Source: Oppiella nova (taxonomy: Eukaryota; Arthropoda; Arachnida; Sarcoptiformes; Oppiidae). From it: a DNA stretch of 53,769 nt. Under the pieces are notes generated by a model. It worked only from the letters and a program-made list of their open reading frames with translations, was not told the DNA's origin and ran no database searches. Position numbers and translations under genes: made by a program. Shown here piece after piece: positions 26,979 to 35,919 of this stretch. The first letter of the stretch is position 1; each line of letters begins with the position of its first letter. The DNA is taken from the NCBI GenBank assembly GCA_905397405.1, contig CAJPVJ010000046.1, positions 1-53,769 of the forward strand, in the 5' to 3' direction.

Positions 26979-27791
26979 ATGCAATTGAATCGTTCAAAAT
27001 TGATGTTGGCTTGTCTTATTGCAAGCACGATGGCAGTGAGTGCTTGTTCAAAAAATCCAGACTCAAAAAAAGATGACACTTTAACTGCGACAGCACCTGC
27101 AACAGGTGAGGCATCGAATTTAACTGAGCGTGATGCAAAACAACGTCTAATTCAAACATTACAAGCCAATTTCAAAAAGGCTGGCGTTCAAGCCAAAATT
27201 TTAGATGCTAAACCGACTGAAATGCCCAATCTTTATTGGATCAGCATGGAAGGCATGAGCTCAGTCTATGCAACATCTGATGGTAAATTCCTGATCCAAG
27301 GTGATGTAATCCGTTTAGGTGGCGATAAACTCAGTAGCATTGGTGACAAAATACAAGCTGCAGAAAACAAGAAATATCTTGCTGACTTAAATATTAAGGA
27401 CCTATTGGTTTACCCTGCGCAAGGTAAGGTTAAACATGTAATCTATGTATTTACTGATGCAAGCTGTCCTTATTGCCATAAACTTCATGAACATATCAGT
27501 GAAATCACGGCTAAAGGTATTGAAATACGTTATATCGCATGGCCACGTGGTGAACAATTTATACCGACGATGGAAAGTATCTGGTGTAGTGCAGACCGTA
27601 GTGCTGCATTTAATCAAGCCATTGCTGGTACTGCGCTTCCACCTGCAAGTTGTAAAAATCCAGTTCGTGACCTGTATGCTTTAGGTCTAAAAATGGGTGT
27701 AAATGGTACCCCTGCGATCTACAATGCAGAGGGTGAATATCTGGGCGGTTATATGACTGCTGACGAAATTGAAAGCCGTTTAAATAAATAA
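26979..27791 (+). CDS. dsbC: DsbC-like thiol:disulfide isomerase with a lipoprotein signal
   Basis: This 270-aa envelope protein probably repairs wrong disulfides. The signal region ends VSAC (lipobox, Cys23) rather than a classical cleavage site, and a Lys/Asp/Ala-rich linker follows. An N-terminal DsbC dimerisation domain (about 50-125) precedes a thioredoxin domain with CPYC (Cys163/Cys166), a second Cys pair (203, 225) and the cis-Pro loop NGTPA. The ATG at 26979 has AAAGAG 6 bp upstream, and an ATG at 26952 is less likely. The order xerD-dsbC matches E. coli. The lipid anchor is predicted only. Confidence 0.88.
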   Translation: MQLNRSKLMLACLIASTMAVSACSKNPDSKKDDTLTATAPATGEASNLTERDAKQRLIQTLQANFKKAGVQAKILDAKPTEMPNLYWISMEGMSSVYATSDGKFLIQGDVIRLGGDKLSSIGDKIQAAENKKYLADLNIKDLLVYPAQGKVKHVIYVFTDASCPYCHKLHEHISEITAKGIEIRYIAWPRGEQFIPTMESIWCSADRSAAFNQAIAGTALPPASCKNPVRDLYALGLKMGVNGTPAIYNAEGEYLGGYMTADEIESRLNK

Positions 27792-27832
27792 TTTTTATCA
27801 GTAAATTTACTATTATTTATAGCTCAATATAA

Positions 27833-27868
27833 AGATGCGTCAGGCTCTAGAGTCTGGCGCATTTTTTA
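27833..27868 (+). terminator. Intrinsic terminator of xerD-dsbC
   Basis: ATGCG...CGCAT flank a 12-bp stem with two G-T wobbles and a CTAG loop (27835-27862), followed by TTTTT. It separates dsbC from hom. Confidence 0.85.
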
Positions 27869-27916
27869 GCTATGATCTAAGCTTAATATAATTTATATAC
27901 ATAATTGGAGTGTGAC

Positions 27917-29221
27917 GTGAAACCAGTTCGTCTGGCAATACTCGGTCTTGGAACCGTAGGCGGTGGTGCCCTTAAACTACTACAAGAAAACGCTGCTGAA
28001 ATTAGACGTCGCACCGGTCGAGAAATTGAAATTACCCACGTAGGCACGCGTCGTCCACGTCCAGATCTAAATTTACCAGCAAGCATTAAACAGAGCGCTG
28101 ATCTGTTAGATATCGTCCGCCAGCCTGATGTTGATGTTGTCGTTGAAGTCATGGGCGGTATTCACCCTGCTTATGAAGTCATGATGGAAGCTATAAAACA
28201 TGGCAAGCAAGTGGTAACGGCAAACAAAGCCTTACTGGCAGAACATGGCAATGAGCTATTTAAAGCAGCTGATGATCACCACGTACAAGTTGCCTTTGAA
28301 GCAGCGGTTGCCGGTGGTATTCCAATTATCAAGGTCATTCGTGAAGGCTTAGCAGCCAATAAAATTGAATGGCTGGCGGGTATCATCAATGGTACAGGTA
28401 ATTTCATTCTGACTGAAATGAGTGAAAAAGGTCGTGCCTTTGCGGACGTACTCAAAGAAGCTCAAGAACTTGGTTATGCCGAAGCAGACCCAACGTTTGA
28501 TGTTGAAGGCATTGATGCTGCGCATAAGCTGACTATTCTTGCATCATGTGCCTTTGGTATTCCTTTACAGTTCGATAAGGTTTATACCGAAGGTATTACC
28601 AAGATTACTGCACAAGATGTGAAATACGCTGAAGAGCTTGGCTATAAGATCAAACATTTGGGTATTGCACGTCGTTCTAGCAAAGGCATCGAACTTCGTG
28701 TACACCCAACCCTGATTCCTGAAGAGGAGCTTCTTGCCAATGTAAATGGCGTGAAGAATGCAGTTTTGGTTCAAGCCAATGCAGTTGGCCCTACATTGTA
28801 TTATGGCGCAGGTGCAGGCGCAGGCCCTACTGCTTCTGCGGTTGTGGCAGATGTGGTTGATATTGTCCGTGATATCATTTACACAGAAGATGGTTCAGGT
28901 ACTATTCCTCAGCTTGCCTTTGAAGCTCTTTCCGACTTGCATATCTTGTCGAGTGATGAGATGACCACAGGTTATTATTTGCGTTTAAATGCTGAAGACC
29001 AAACTGGTGTACTCGCAGATGTAACAACAATTTTAAGTCGCACAGGGATCAGTATTGATGCCATCATGCAGCAACCTCGCTTAAAAGATCTGATTCCTAT
29101 CGTGATTTTGACTGATCCGATTGTCGAATCGAAAATGAATGAAGCGATTGCACAAATTCAAGCCTTACCTGCTATCCATGGCGAAATCGTACGAATTCGT
29201 TTAGAATTGCTCGATAACTAA
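27917..29221 (+). CDS. hom: Homoserine dehydrogenase
   Basis: This 434-aa cytoplasmic enzyme reduces aspartate semialdehyde to homoserine for threonine and methionine synthesis. The NAD(P)-binding GLGTVGGG is at residues 10-17, the substrate region has VAGGIPIIKVIREGL and IINGTGNFI, and a C-terminal ACT domain (about 350-420, DQTGVLADVTTILSRTGISI) implies threonine feedback. The GTG at 27917 is chosen because GGAG lies 6 bp upstream; a TTG at 27905 would include that site. It is followed by thrC after an unusual structured spacer. Confidence 0.95.
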   Translation: MKPVRLAILGLGTVGGGALKLLQENAAEIRRRTGREIEITHVGTRRPRPDLNLPASIKQSADLLDIVRQPDVDVVVEVMGGIHPAYEVMMEAIKHGKQVVTANKALLAEHGNELFKAADDHHVQVAFEAAVAGGIPIIKVIREGLAANKIEWLAGIINGTGNFILTEMSEKGRAFADVLKEAQELGYAEADPTFDVEGIDAAHKLTILASCAFGIPLQFDKVYTEGITKITAQDVKYAEELGYKIKHLGIARRSSKGIELRVHPTLIPEEELLANVNGVKNAVLVQANAVGPTLYYGAGAGAGPTASAVVADVVDIVRDIIYTEDGSGTIPQLAFEALSDLHILSSDEMTTGYYLRLNAEDQTGVLADVTTILSRTGISIDAIMQQPRLKDLIPIVILTDPIVESKMNEAIAQIQALPAIHGEIVRIRLELLDN

Positions 29222-29226
29222 TCGGG

Positions 29227-29317
29227 TTTTAAACTCCTCTAAATTTGCAGCAATACCCTGCAAAGCGCCATTCAATGAATGGCTCAGCCTCTCCGAGTAG
29301 AGGCTTAGAGGTTAAAA
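29227..29317 (+). promoter_or_regulatory. Cloverleaf-like structured RNA element between hom and thrC
   Basis: Four stems can form in 91 nt. P1 is TTTTAA plus CCTCTAA (29227-29242, with a 3-nt bulge) against TTAGAGG plus TTAAAA (29305-29317). P2 is TTTGCAG/CTGCAAA with a 7-nt loop (29244-29264). P3 is GCCATTC/GAATGGC with an AAT loop (29267-29283). P4 is AGCCTCT/AGAGGCT with a 6-nt loop (29286-29305). P4 and P1 share one base, and CCTCT/AGAGG occurs twice, so alternative pairings exist. There is no U-tract. It may regulate or process the thrC message. I know no named family with this layout. Confidence 0.6.
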
Positions 29318-29356
29318 GAATATCTTATTTGCTCTACACACAATTGGAACACCATC

Positions 29357-30496
29357 ATGTCTAATGCCAATCGCTATACAGGACTTGTTGATCGCTATCG
29401 TGACCGCTTACCAGTATCGAAAACTACACGTGCTATTTCTTTAAATGAAGGTAATACGCCTCTCATTAAATTAGACAATATTCCCGGTATTATTGGTAAG
29501 AATGTTGAAATTTATGTGAAGTATGAAGGTTTAAACCCGACAGGTTCGTTTAAAGACCGTGGTATGACCATGGCAGTGACCAAAGCAGTAGAAGAAGGCT
29601 CTAAGGCAATTATCTGTGCATCTACAGGCAATACCTCTGCTGCTGCTGCTGCATATGCTGCTCGTGCGGGTATCAAAGCATTTGTGTTAATCCCAGAAGG
29701 CAAAATTGCCATGGGTAAAATGGCACAAGCGATGATGTACGGCGCGATCACCATGCAAATTCGCGGGAACTTCGATGACGGCATGCGTTTGGTTAAAGAA
29801 GTTGCAGACCAAGCGCCGGTAACGATTGTTAACTCAATCAACCCATACCGCTTACAAGGTCAAAAGACCATTGCTTATGAAATCGTAGAAGCATTAGGTC
29901 GTGCGCCTGACTACCACTGCTTACCTGTTGGTAATGCGGGCAATATCACTGCGCATTGGATGGGTTATACCGAAGCAGTTGCTAATCAACCTGTTGAAGC
30001 ATTTGAACAAGTGGTTTATGACCCTGAAACAGATAAGTTTACCGGTCCAAACCCTGAAGGTCGTCCGATCATGGTCGGTTATCAAGCTTCTGGTGCTGCG
30101 CCATTCTTACGTGGTGGTCCTGTTGAAAACCCAGAAACAGTTGCAACAGCAATTCGTATTGGTAATCCTCAAAGCTTTAATCATGCTAAAGCGGTCGTTC
30201 GTGACTCAAATGGCTGGTTTGATGAATTAACTGATGCAGAAATTTTAGAAGCGCAACGTCTGCTTTCTATGTATGAAGGTGTATTTGTTGAACCTGCTTC
30301 TGCGGCATCTATCGGTGGTGCAATTCGTGATATCAAAGCAGGTAAAATTGCTGAAGGTTCTGTGATTGTATGTACTGTGACAGGTAATGGTCTAAAAGAT
30401 CCTGATACCGCAATTAAACAATGTGAAGATGCAGTGATGTTATCTATTGATGCAACAATGAATCAAGTGAAAGACTCTATTCTTTCAAATATGTAA
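29357..30496 (+). CDS. thrC: Threonine synthase
   Basis: This 379-aa PLP enzyme converts O-phosphohomoserine to threonine. The PLP lysine is Lys66 in NPTGSFKDRGM, with the phosphate-binding STGNTSAAAAAYAARAG, and substrate segments follow (GNAGNITAHW, EPASAASIGG). It belongs to the short (about 350-380 aa) class. It lies 135 bp downstream of hom and is separated from it by the structured element at 29227-29317. A terminator follows at 30513. Confidence 0.96.
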   Translation: MSNANRYTGLVDRYRDRLPVSKTTRAISLNEGNTPLIKLDNIPGIIGKNVEIYVKYEGLNPTGSFKDRGMTMAVTKAVEEGSKAIICASTGNTSAAAAAYAARAGIKAFVLIPEGKIAMGKMAQAMMYGAITMQIRGNFDDGMRLVKEVADQAPVTIVNSINPYRLQGQKTIAYEIVEALGRAPDYHCLPVGNAGNITAHWMGYTEAVANQPVEAFEQVVYDPETDKFTGPNPEGRPIMVGYQASGAAPFLRGGPVENPETVATAIRIGNPQSFNHAKAVVRDSNGWFDELTDAEILEAQRLLSMYEGVFVEPASAASIGGAIRDIKAGKIAEGSVIVCTVTGNGLKDPDTAIKQCEDAVMLSIDATMNQVKDSILSNM

Positions 30497-30512
30497 TAAC
30501 GCATTCACATCT

Positions 30513-30543
30513 AAAAAAACCAGTTGTGCGCAACTGGTTTTTT
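30513..30543 (+). terminator. Intrinsic terminator of thrC
   Basis: AACCAGTTG and CAACTGGTT form a perfect 9-bp stem with a TGCG loop, flanked by an A-run and a T-run (TTTTT). It closely resembles the recN terminator at 12388. Confidence 0.9.
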
Positions 30544-30721
30544 ATTTGCTCAAGCTAAACATTATTCTTCTTCATATTGGTCATAGTACAGATCTGATTC
30601 AGTCACACTATCTGCCTTTAATATCAATTGCTTTGTCAGCACGATTTGAAAGTGCCACCCAAACACCAGTATTCCAAATTTACACATCTCATAATCTATT
30701 TTTTATGCTTAATTTAAGCAT

Positions 30722-30753
30722 AAAAAAAGCCCTTCATATTAAAGAGCTTTTTG
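30722..30753 (-). terminator. Probable terminator of pbpG
   Basis: AAAAAGC and GCTTTTT flank an imperfect inner CTT/AAG stem with unpaired bases on each arm. On the reverse strand the tail is T-rich (GCTTTTTTTATG), suiting the pbpG transcript ending at 30787. Confidence 0.6.
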
Positions 30754-30786
30754 TCATTTAGCTGGTTAAGTGCTGTGAGAAACTGA

Positions 30787-31842
30787 TTAGATACGTTTCG
30801 GTAAATTACTGACCCAGTTTAATAAATTGGTTGCATCATTGGTACGTGCCTGAGACGAACTTGCGCCTAATAACACCACCACAGCGGGACGACTATTTAC
30901 AGTGGTGTGCATAACCACGCAACGCCCTGCTTCATTGATATAACCCGTTTTAGAAATATTAATATTCCAGCCACCATTACGTACTAAGGCATTGGTATTA
31001 TTTGATTTCAACACGCGATAACCTAAATTAAAGTCATAATGTGCTGTTGTTGAAAATTGACGAATTAAGCCATATTGCGAAGCAGCACTGACTAAAATAC
31101 CCAAATCACGAGCAGAAGAAACATTACGTGGATCTAAACCAGTAGATTCAACATAATGGGTTGAGTTCATGCCCAATTGACGTGCTTTTGAATTCATTGC
31201 AGCAAAAAACGCTTGGCGACCACCTGGGTAAGTACGCGCTAAAGCTGCTGCAGCTGGATTTTCAGATTTCATCAATGCCACAAGTAACATTTCAGCACGA
31301 TTCATAGTATCGCCAACTTTTAAAGTTGAACTTGAATTCTTACCACCAGCACCCGCAAAATCGATTTGTTGCAAAGTAATGTCTTCAGACATATTTAAAC
31401 GGGCATCTGCGGTAATCACTGCTGTCATCAACTTGGTAATTGATGCGATAGGCAATGCCATATTGGTATTTTTACTAAACAGGACTTCACCTGTTTTTGC
31501 GTCCATCACCAACGCTGCGCGCGCATTTACCGATGGTTGGCTGTTATAGGTATTGGTGTCATAAATCTGTACAGACTTATTGGTCAATGTTGTCGGTGCA
31601 GCATTTGACGCACGAATTGTTGTGGTTAAGGTGGTTGAGCCTTTTGGAGAAATATCCTCGCCATCATCATCCAGAGAGTCACCATTGAGTAACTGGCTGG
31701 CATCTGAAGAAGACCAATTTACAGTTGCTTGTCCGCTCCCCCCCGATGAGTTCATAATGATTTCAGCAAAACCGGTAGAACTCAAACTGAGTAGTACTGA
31801 CAAACTCAGCACATGCATTAACGTTTTTTTTGGTTTTTTCAC
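30787..31842 (-). CDS. pbpG: D-alanyl-D-alanine endopeptidase PBP7/8
   Basis: This 351-aa periplasmic low-molecular-weight penicillin-binding protein cleaves D-Ala-meso-DAP cross-links in peptidoglycan. A signal peptide covers residues 1-26 (cleavage near GFA-EI). A low-complexity Ser/Gly/Asp region of about 75 residues precedes the catalytic domain with SxxK (Ser134-Lys137 in ASITKLMTA), SEN (193-195) and KTG (298-300). The start is a GTG at 31842 giving a Lys-rich n-region. In A. baumannii PBP7/8 affects envelope integrity and virulence (known). Confidence 0.92.
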   Translation of the reverse strand: MKKPKKTLMHVLSLSVLLSLSSTGFAEIIMNSSGGSGQATVNWSSSDASQLLNGDSLDDDGEDISPKGSTTLTTTIRASNAAPTTLTNKSVQIYDTNTYNSQPSVNARAALVMDAKTGEVLFSKNTNMALPIASITKLMTAVITADARLNMSEDITLQQIDFAGAGGKNSSSTLKVGDTMNRAEMLLVALMKSENPAAAALARTYPGGRQAFFAAMNSKARQLGMNSTHYVESTGLDPRNVSSARDLGILVSAASQYGLIRQFSTTAHYDFNLGYRVLKSNNTNALVRNGGWNINISKTGYINEAGRCVVMHTTVNSRPAVVVLLGASSSQARTNDATNLLNWVSNLPKRI

Positions 31843-32074
31843 GATAACTTACTCACCTCAAGGAGGTATTCACAAACTTGCTAATTACCTCAAATATGAC
31901 TTACATTTACACTCAAACGTGACTATATTAAAACAAATATTTCAATCACGCCGTATTATGCGTAAATATTGAATGGATATTAGGAATAGGATTGCCAATT
32001 TTGTTATGTCTTTGCAAGTCTTTTTTGCTTTATGTAACAAAAATGTCGATATTGAGAAATTTAAGGAGGTGTAA

Positions 32075-32710
32075 GTGATTACTGTTTTAGTGGTAGATGA
32101 CCATGAATTAGTAAGAACCGGCATCTGCAGAATGTTAGAAGATCAGACCGATATTCAAGTCATTGGACAAGCAGAATCTGGTGAAGAAGCAATTACGATT
32201 GTAAGGCAACAACATCCCAATGTGGTTTTATTGGATGTCAACATGCCTGGAATTGGTGGTGTAGAAACTACCCGTCGTTTGTTACAAACCGCACCTGATA
32301 CCAAAGTACTCGCTGTGAGTGGTTTGGCTGAAGAACCCTATCCATCGCTGTTATTGAAAGCTGGAGCTCGTGGTTACATTACCAAGGGTGCACCGATCAC
32401 TGAAATGGTTCGTGCAATCAAAAAAGTCATGCAAGGCGGTAAATATTTTAGTGCCGATATTGCTGAACAACTTGCAAGTTCTTATCTGTCTGATACACAA
32501 ACCTCACCTTTTGACGCACTGTCAGAGCGTGAAATGCAAGTCGCCATGATGGTGGTAAATTGTGTCAGTGCACAAGAAATTTCTGACAAACTCTTTGTCA
32601 GTGTAAAAACAGTCAATACTTATCGTTATCGTATCTTTGAAAAATTAGGACTTGATAGTGATGTAAAACTCACCCACCTTGCGATACGTTATGGTCTAAT
32701 TAAGCCATAA
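32075..32710 (+). CDS. gacA: GacA/UvrY-type response regulator (LuxR output domain)
   Basis: This 211-aa two-component regulator has a receiver domain with the phosphoacceptor Asp54 (VVLLDVNMPG) and the acidic pair Asp8-Asp9, and a C-terminal LuxR-type helix-turn-helix (LSEREMQVAMMVVN, SAQEISDKLFVSVKTVNTYR). The GTG at 32075 is preceded by an exceptionally strong AAGGAGGT. Sequence and position fit the Acinetobacter GacA, whose sensor GacS is normally encoded elsewhere. It lies 36 bp before pilS, so partial co-transcription is possible. The symbol is my best match. Confidence 0.75.
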   Translation: MITVLVVDDHELVRTGICRMLEDQTDIQVIGQAESGEEAITIVRQQHPNVVLLDVNMPGIGGVETTRRLLQTAPDTKVLAVSGLAEEPYPSLLLKAGARGYITKGAPITEMVRAIKKVMQGGKYFSADIAEQLASSYLSDTQTSPFDALSEREMQVAMMVVNCVSAQEISDKLFVSVKTVNTYRYRIFEKLGLDSDVKLTHLAIRYGLIKP

Positions 32711-32746
32711 ATTGATTAAAACAATAATTTATCTTGAGTACGATTT

Positions 32747-34315
32747 ATGTCGCCTACGGTAACGGTTCCTATTTATCAAACAATTTACCGTCTAGGCACA
32801 CTGTATTCAGGCTATAGATTGGTTATTGCCTTTTGCTTAGTCATTATTTTTCTGATTACCCTTGAACACCAACCCGTACATTACGAATATCCCAGCTTAT
32901 ATTTTTATTCTCTAACCGCATTTACGCTGGTCGCAGCATTACAAATGATGCTGCTCAAATTCTACCCGCATGGGGTTGGACGGCAATTTATCGGTTTTTT
33001 TATTGTTGATATTCCCTTTCTAAGTACCTTGGTATTTGCCCTCAATGGGCCAAATTTAGCCATCAGTATTTTGTTCGTGATTGCCGTTTTTACCGCAAAT
33101 TTTCTGCTGAGTAAAAATAAAGCGCTATTCGTAACACTGGTTTCTGTGATTGCAATTATTTACCAACAGTTTTTAGGCAGCTTCTTCGATTTTTCAAATT
33201 TAAATAATATTAGTAACAGTGCCTTATTGGCTTTTTTATTTTTTATGGTCTATGGCATTGGACAGATTGCAATTAATCGCTTCCAAGTTTTAGAGTCGTT
33301 AAATACCTATCAATCTCTTGAATTATTTAAGTTACAGAACATTAACCGCTATATTTTAGAACAGATTGAAGTCGGTTATTTGGTGCTCGATGAAAAATGC
33401 AAAATTATCGTCAGTAACCCAGCTGCCTGTTTACTTTTGGGCATTTCACCGCTTTACGCACATGAACAATATCATTTATCCAGCTTTCAACCGGACTTAT
33501 ATGAAATCTTAAAAGATGCCATGTTACGTGATGGCGAACGCTTCCAATTTGAATCCCAACAGTCCTCGTATACAGTCGATATTCGCGTACAAAAATTGAT
33601 TGTTCCGCATCAAGCACTCACGCTTTTAGTCCTCGAAGATGCACAAAAAATTAATCAAAAGGTACAACAACTCAAACTTGCCGCACTTGGTCAATTATCG
33701 GCCAGTATTGCCCATGAAATTCGCAATCCGCTTGCCGCCATTGCGCAGGCCAATGATCTCTTTATCAGCAGTGATCCAGAACAACAAATCATTTTAAATC
33801 AAATGATTACCAAACAGACCATCCGTATCAATAATATTATTAAAGATACCTTAGATATGGCAAAAAATAAAAAGATCCATACCTCAAAAATTAATTTTCA
33901 AGAATTTGTTGATGACTTATTACGCCATGATTTAGGGGATGCTCAGGAAAAAATCAAATTAGAAATTCAAGCTGATGTTTGGATCTATTTTGATGACTCC
34001 CACCTCAGACAAGTTTTAATCAATTTAGTCCGTAATGCATTACGTCATAATGATCAAAATGCTGAACACATTTTAGTGCAAACGTTTAAAAATGAATCAC
34101 ATGTATATATCGATGTGATTGATTATGGGAAAGGCGTCACAAAACAAGATCTTTCGCAATTATTTCAGCCATTTTTTAGTACCGAAATCAATGGAACTGG
34201 TTTAGGATTGTACCTATCGCAGACGATATGCGAAGCGAATCAAGCGAAACTAATTTACGTAGAGCAAAAACAACAAGGGGCGTGCTTCCGTATCGAATGC
34301 CCACTCATGGATTAG
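32747..34315 (+). CDS. pilS: Type IV pilus sensor histidine kinase PilS
   Basis: This 522-aa membrane kinase has about six N-terminal membrane helices (residues 20-185) and a PAS-like domain (about 200-295). The HisKA box has phospho-His323 (SIAHEIRNPLAAIAQ), and the ATPase domain has an N-box (INLVRNALRHN), DYGKGV and GTGLGLYLSQTIC. In Pseudomonas PilS senses pilin in the membrane and phosphorylates PilR. It is followed 17 bp later by pilR, the standard pair. Confidence 0.93.
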   Translation: MSPTVTVPIYQTIYRLGTLYSGYRLVIAFCLVIIFLITLEHQPVHYEYPSLYFYSLTAFTLVAALQMMLLKFYPHGVGRQFIGFFIVDIPFLSTLVFALNGPNLAISILFVIAVFTANFLLSKNKALFVTLVSVIAIIYQQFLGSFFDFSNLNNISNSALLAFLFFMVYGIGQIAINRFQVLESLNTYQSLELFKLQNINRYILEQIEVGYLVLDEKCKIIVSNPAACLLLGISPLYAHEQYHLSSFQPDLYEILKDAMLRDGERFQFESQQSSYTVDIRVQKLIVPHQALTLLVLEDAQKINQKVQQLKLAALGQLSASIAHEIRNPLAAIAQANDLFISSDPEQQIILNQMITKQTIRINNIIKDTLDMAKNKKIHTSKINFQEFVDDLLRHDLGDAQEKIKLEIQADVWIYFDDSHLRQVLINLVRNALRHNDQNAEHILVQTFKNESHVYIDVIDYGKGVTKQDLSQLFQPFFSTEINGTGLGLYLSQTICEANQAKLIYVEQKQQGACFRIECPLMD

Positions 34316-34332
34316 ATTAGGTTTTTGGGGAT

Positions 34333-35748
34333 ATGACTACACGACAACCATTGGTTTTACTTGTAGATGATGAACAAGATTTATGTATGTTAATGCAAAT
34401 GAGCCTTTCTCGGATGGGCATCAAAACGCATATGGCACACCATTTACAACAAGCCAAATATTTTTTTAGTGAATATAAATATGATGCCTGTATTACCGAT
34501 TTAAACCTCCCTGATGGTAGTGGTTTAGATTTGGTTAAGCATGTATCACAGCATTATCCTAAAACGCCTATTGCAGTCTTAACTGCATATGGAAATATGG
34601 AAATTGCGATTGCCTCGCTGAAAGCAGGTGCTTTTGATTTTGTCAGCAAACCGATTAACCAATTACATCTGCAACAGCTTTTACAAAAAGCTTTGCATGT
34701 ACCACAGTTAAGGGAAACTATCAGCGATGCGCCGCTTGAGGAATCAATGCTCATCGGTGATTCACAGGTCATTCGTAAGTTAAGAGAATCGATTAAAAAA
34801 ATTGCTCGTTCACAAGCACCCGTATTTATCACGGGTGAATCGGGAACAGGTAAAGAAGTAGTTGCCAATCTCATCCATCTACTCAGCAACCGCAGTGATA
34901 GCCCTTTTGTTGCGATTAATTGTGGTGCAATTTCTGAAGAGTTGATGGAGAGTGAGCTATTTGGGCATAAGAAAGGCTGTTTTTCAGGTGCAACTCAAGA
35001 CAAACAGGGCCTAATTCAAGCTGCCAATGGGGGCACCCTGTTTTTAGATGAAATTGCAGAACTGTCATTGGCCATGCAAGCCAAACTGTTACGAGCTTTA
35101 CAAGAAAAGAAAATTCGTCCTTTAGGCAGTGATACCGAAATCGAAGTTGATTTTCGTATTATCAGTGCAACACATCAAGACATTGAAGCGTTCGTTGAAC
35201 AAGGCAAATTCCGTCATGATCTGTTCTTTAGAATTCATGTGATGGATATTGTGCTCCCGCCATTGCGCGAACGTGATTGTGATATTTTGATTTTAGCCAA
35301 TCATTTTCTTCAGCAAATTTGTACAGAATGGCGTATTTCAACCAAGTCATTCACTGAACAAGCCAAAGCTTTTCTTTTGCAACAACATTACTCAGGCAAT
35401 GTTCGTGAATTACGCAATATCATCGAAAAAGCCATTACCATGAGTGATGAAGACTATATTGATATTCAACAGCTACAACCTGCTCCGCATCGTGGTATCC
35501 ACAAAGTCGAACAGCATGATCTGATGCAAAGTAAAGCCTTGCCTATCGTTATGCCGAATAAAGCACAAAACATTCCAGAAGAAGGTTTGGAGCAATATTT
35601 GGAAAAAGTCGAAAAAGAGGTGCTGTTATCTGCATTAAATCAAACCCATTGGAATCGCACTTTAGCTGCGAAGAAATTGGGCATGACGTTTCGTTCTTTA
35701 CGTTACCGTTTGAAAAAGTTTGGTTTAGATACCGATGATGATGAATAA
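34333..35748 (+). CDS. pilR: Sigma-54-dependent response regulator PilR
   Basis: This 471-aa activator of pilA and other sigma-54 promoters has a receiver domain (phospho-Asp56 in DACITDLNLP), an AAA+ domain with Walker A GESGTGKE (168-175) and Walker B TLFLDEIAEL, and a C-terminal Fis-type helix (WNRTLAAKKLGMTFRSLRYRL). The sigma-54-contact loop GAFTGA reads GCFSGA (215-220), with the key Thr replaced by Ser; PilR proteins are known to vary at the second position. It is co-transcribed with pilS. Confidence 0.94.
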   Translation: MTTRQPLVLLVDDEQDLCMLMQMSLSRMGIKTHMAHHLQQAKYFFSEYKYDACITDLNLPDGSGLDLVKHVSQHYPKTPIAVLTAYGNMEIAIASLKAGAFDFVSKPINQLHLQQLLQKALHVPQLRETISDAPLEESMLIGDSQVIRKLRESIKKIARSQAPVFITGESGTGKEVVANLIHLLSNRSDSPFVAINCGAISEELMESELFGHKKGCFSGATQDKQGLIQAANGGTLFLDEIAELSLAMQAKLLRALQEKKIRPLGSDTEIEVDFRIISATHQDIEAFVEQGKFRHDLFFRIHVMDIVLPPLRERDCDILILANHFLQQICTEWRISTKSFTEQAKAFLLQQHYSGNVRELRNIIEKAITMSDEDYIDIQQLQPAPHRGIHKVEQHDLMQSKALPIVMPNKAQNIPEEGLEQYLEKVEKEVLLSALNQTHWNRTLAAKKLGMTFRSLRYRLKKFGLDTDDDE

Positions 35749-35832
35749 AGGCAACCTATATTCTTCATCATAATATCAATTCAAACGCTTTTGCTTTTTA
35801 CATGGTTACAGCGTGGCGATATGGATGTTGTC

Positions 35833-35868
35833 GTTGGGGAGGGAGGGTAGAACGCCTCCTTGCCCAAC
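35833..35868. other. GC-rich hairpin downstream of pilR
   Basis: GTTGGG pairs with CCCAAC and, inside one mismatch, an A-G-G-G-A-G-G arm pairs with CCTCCTT (one wobble), giving about 13 base pairs and an 8-nt loop. No U-tract follows, so it is not a classic intrinsic terminator. It lies 85 bp after pilR in the convergent gap before ctp. Confidence 0.5.
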
Positions 35869-35897
35869 ACAACATGATTTAACTGCCGAATGTCAGA

Positions 35898-35919
35898 TGT
35901 AGCAGCATAAACTGCTACA
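35898..35919. other. Perfect 8-bp hairpin between pilR and ctp
   Basis: TGTAGCAG (35898-35905) and CTGCTACA (35912-35919) form a perfect stem with a CATAAA loop. It lies 30 bp from the GC-rich hairpin at 35833-35868 and has no U-tract on either strand. The pair may act as a Rho-dependent or convergent transcription barrier (inference). Confidence 0.45.

Noticed and set aside
30546-30761. 71-codon open frame between thrC and pbpG
   Set aside because: It starts right after the thrC terminator and includes the pbpG terminator; no ribosome-binding site.
35836-35847. Possible G-quadruplex in the G-rich run after pilR
   Set aside because: Only three clear G-tracts are adjacent; a fourth is missing, and the strand pairs well with the C-rich arm as a hairpin.
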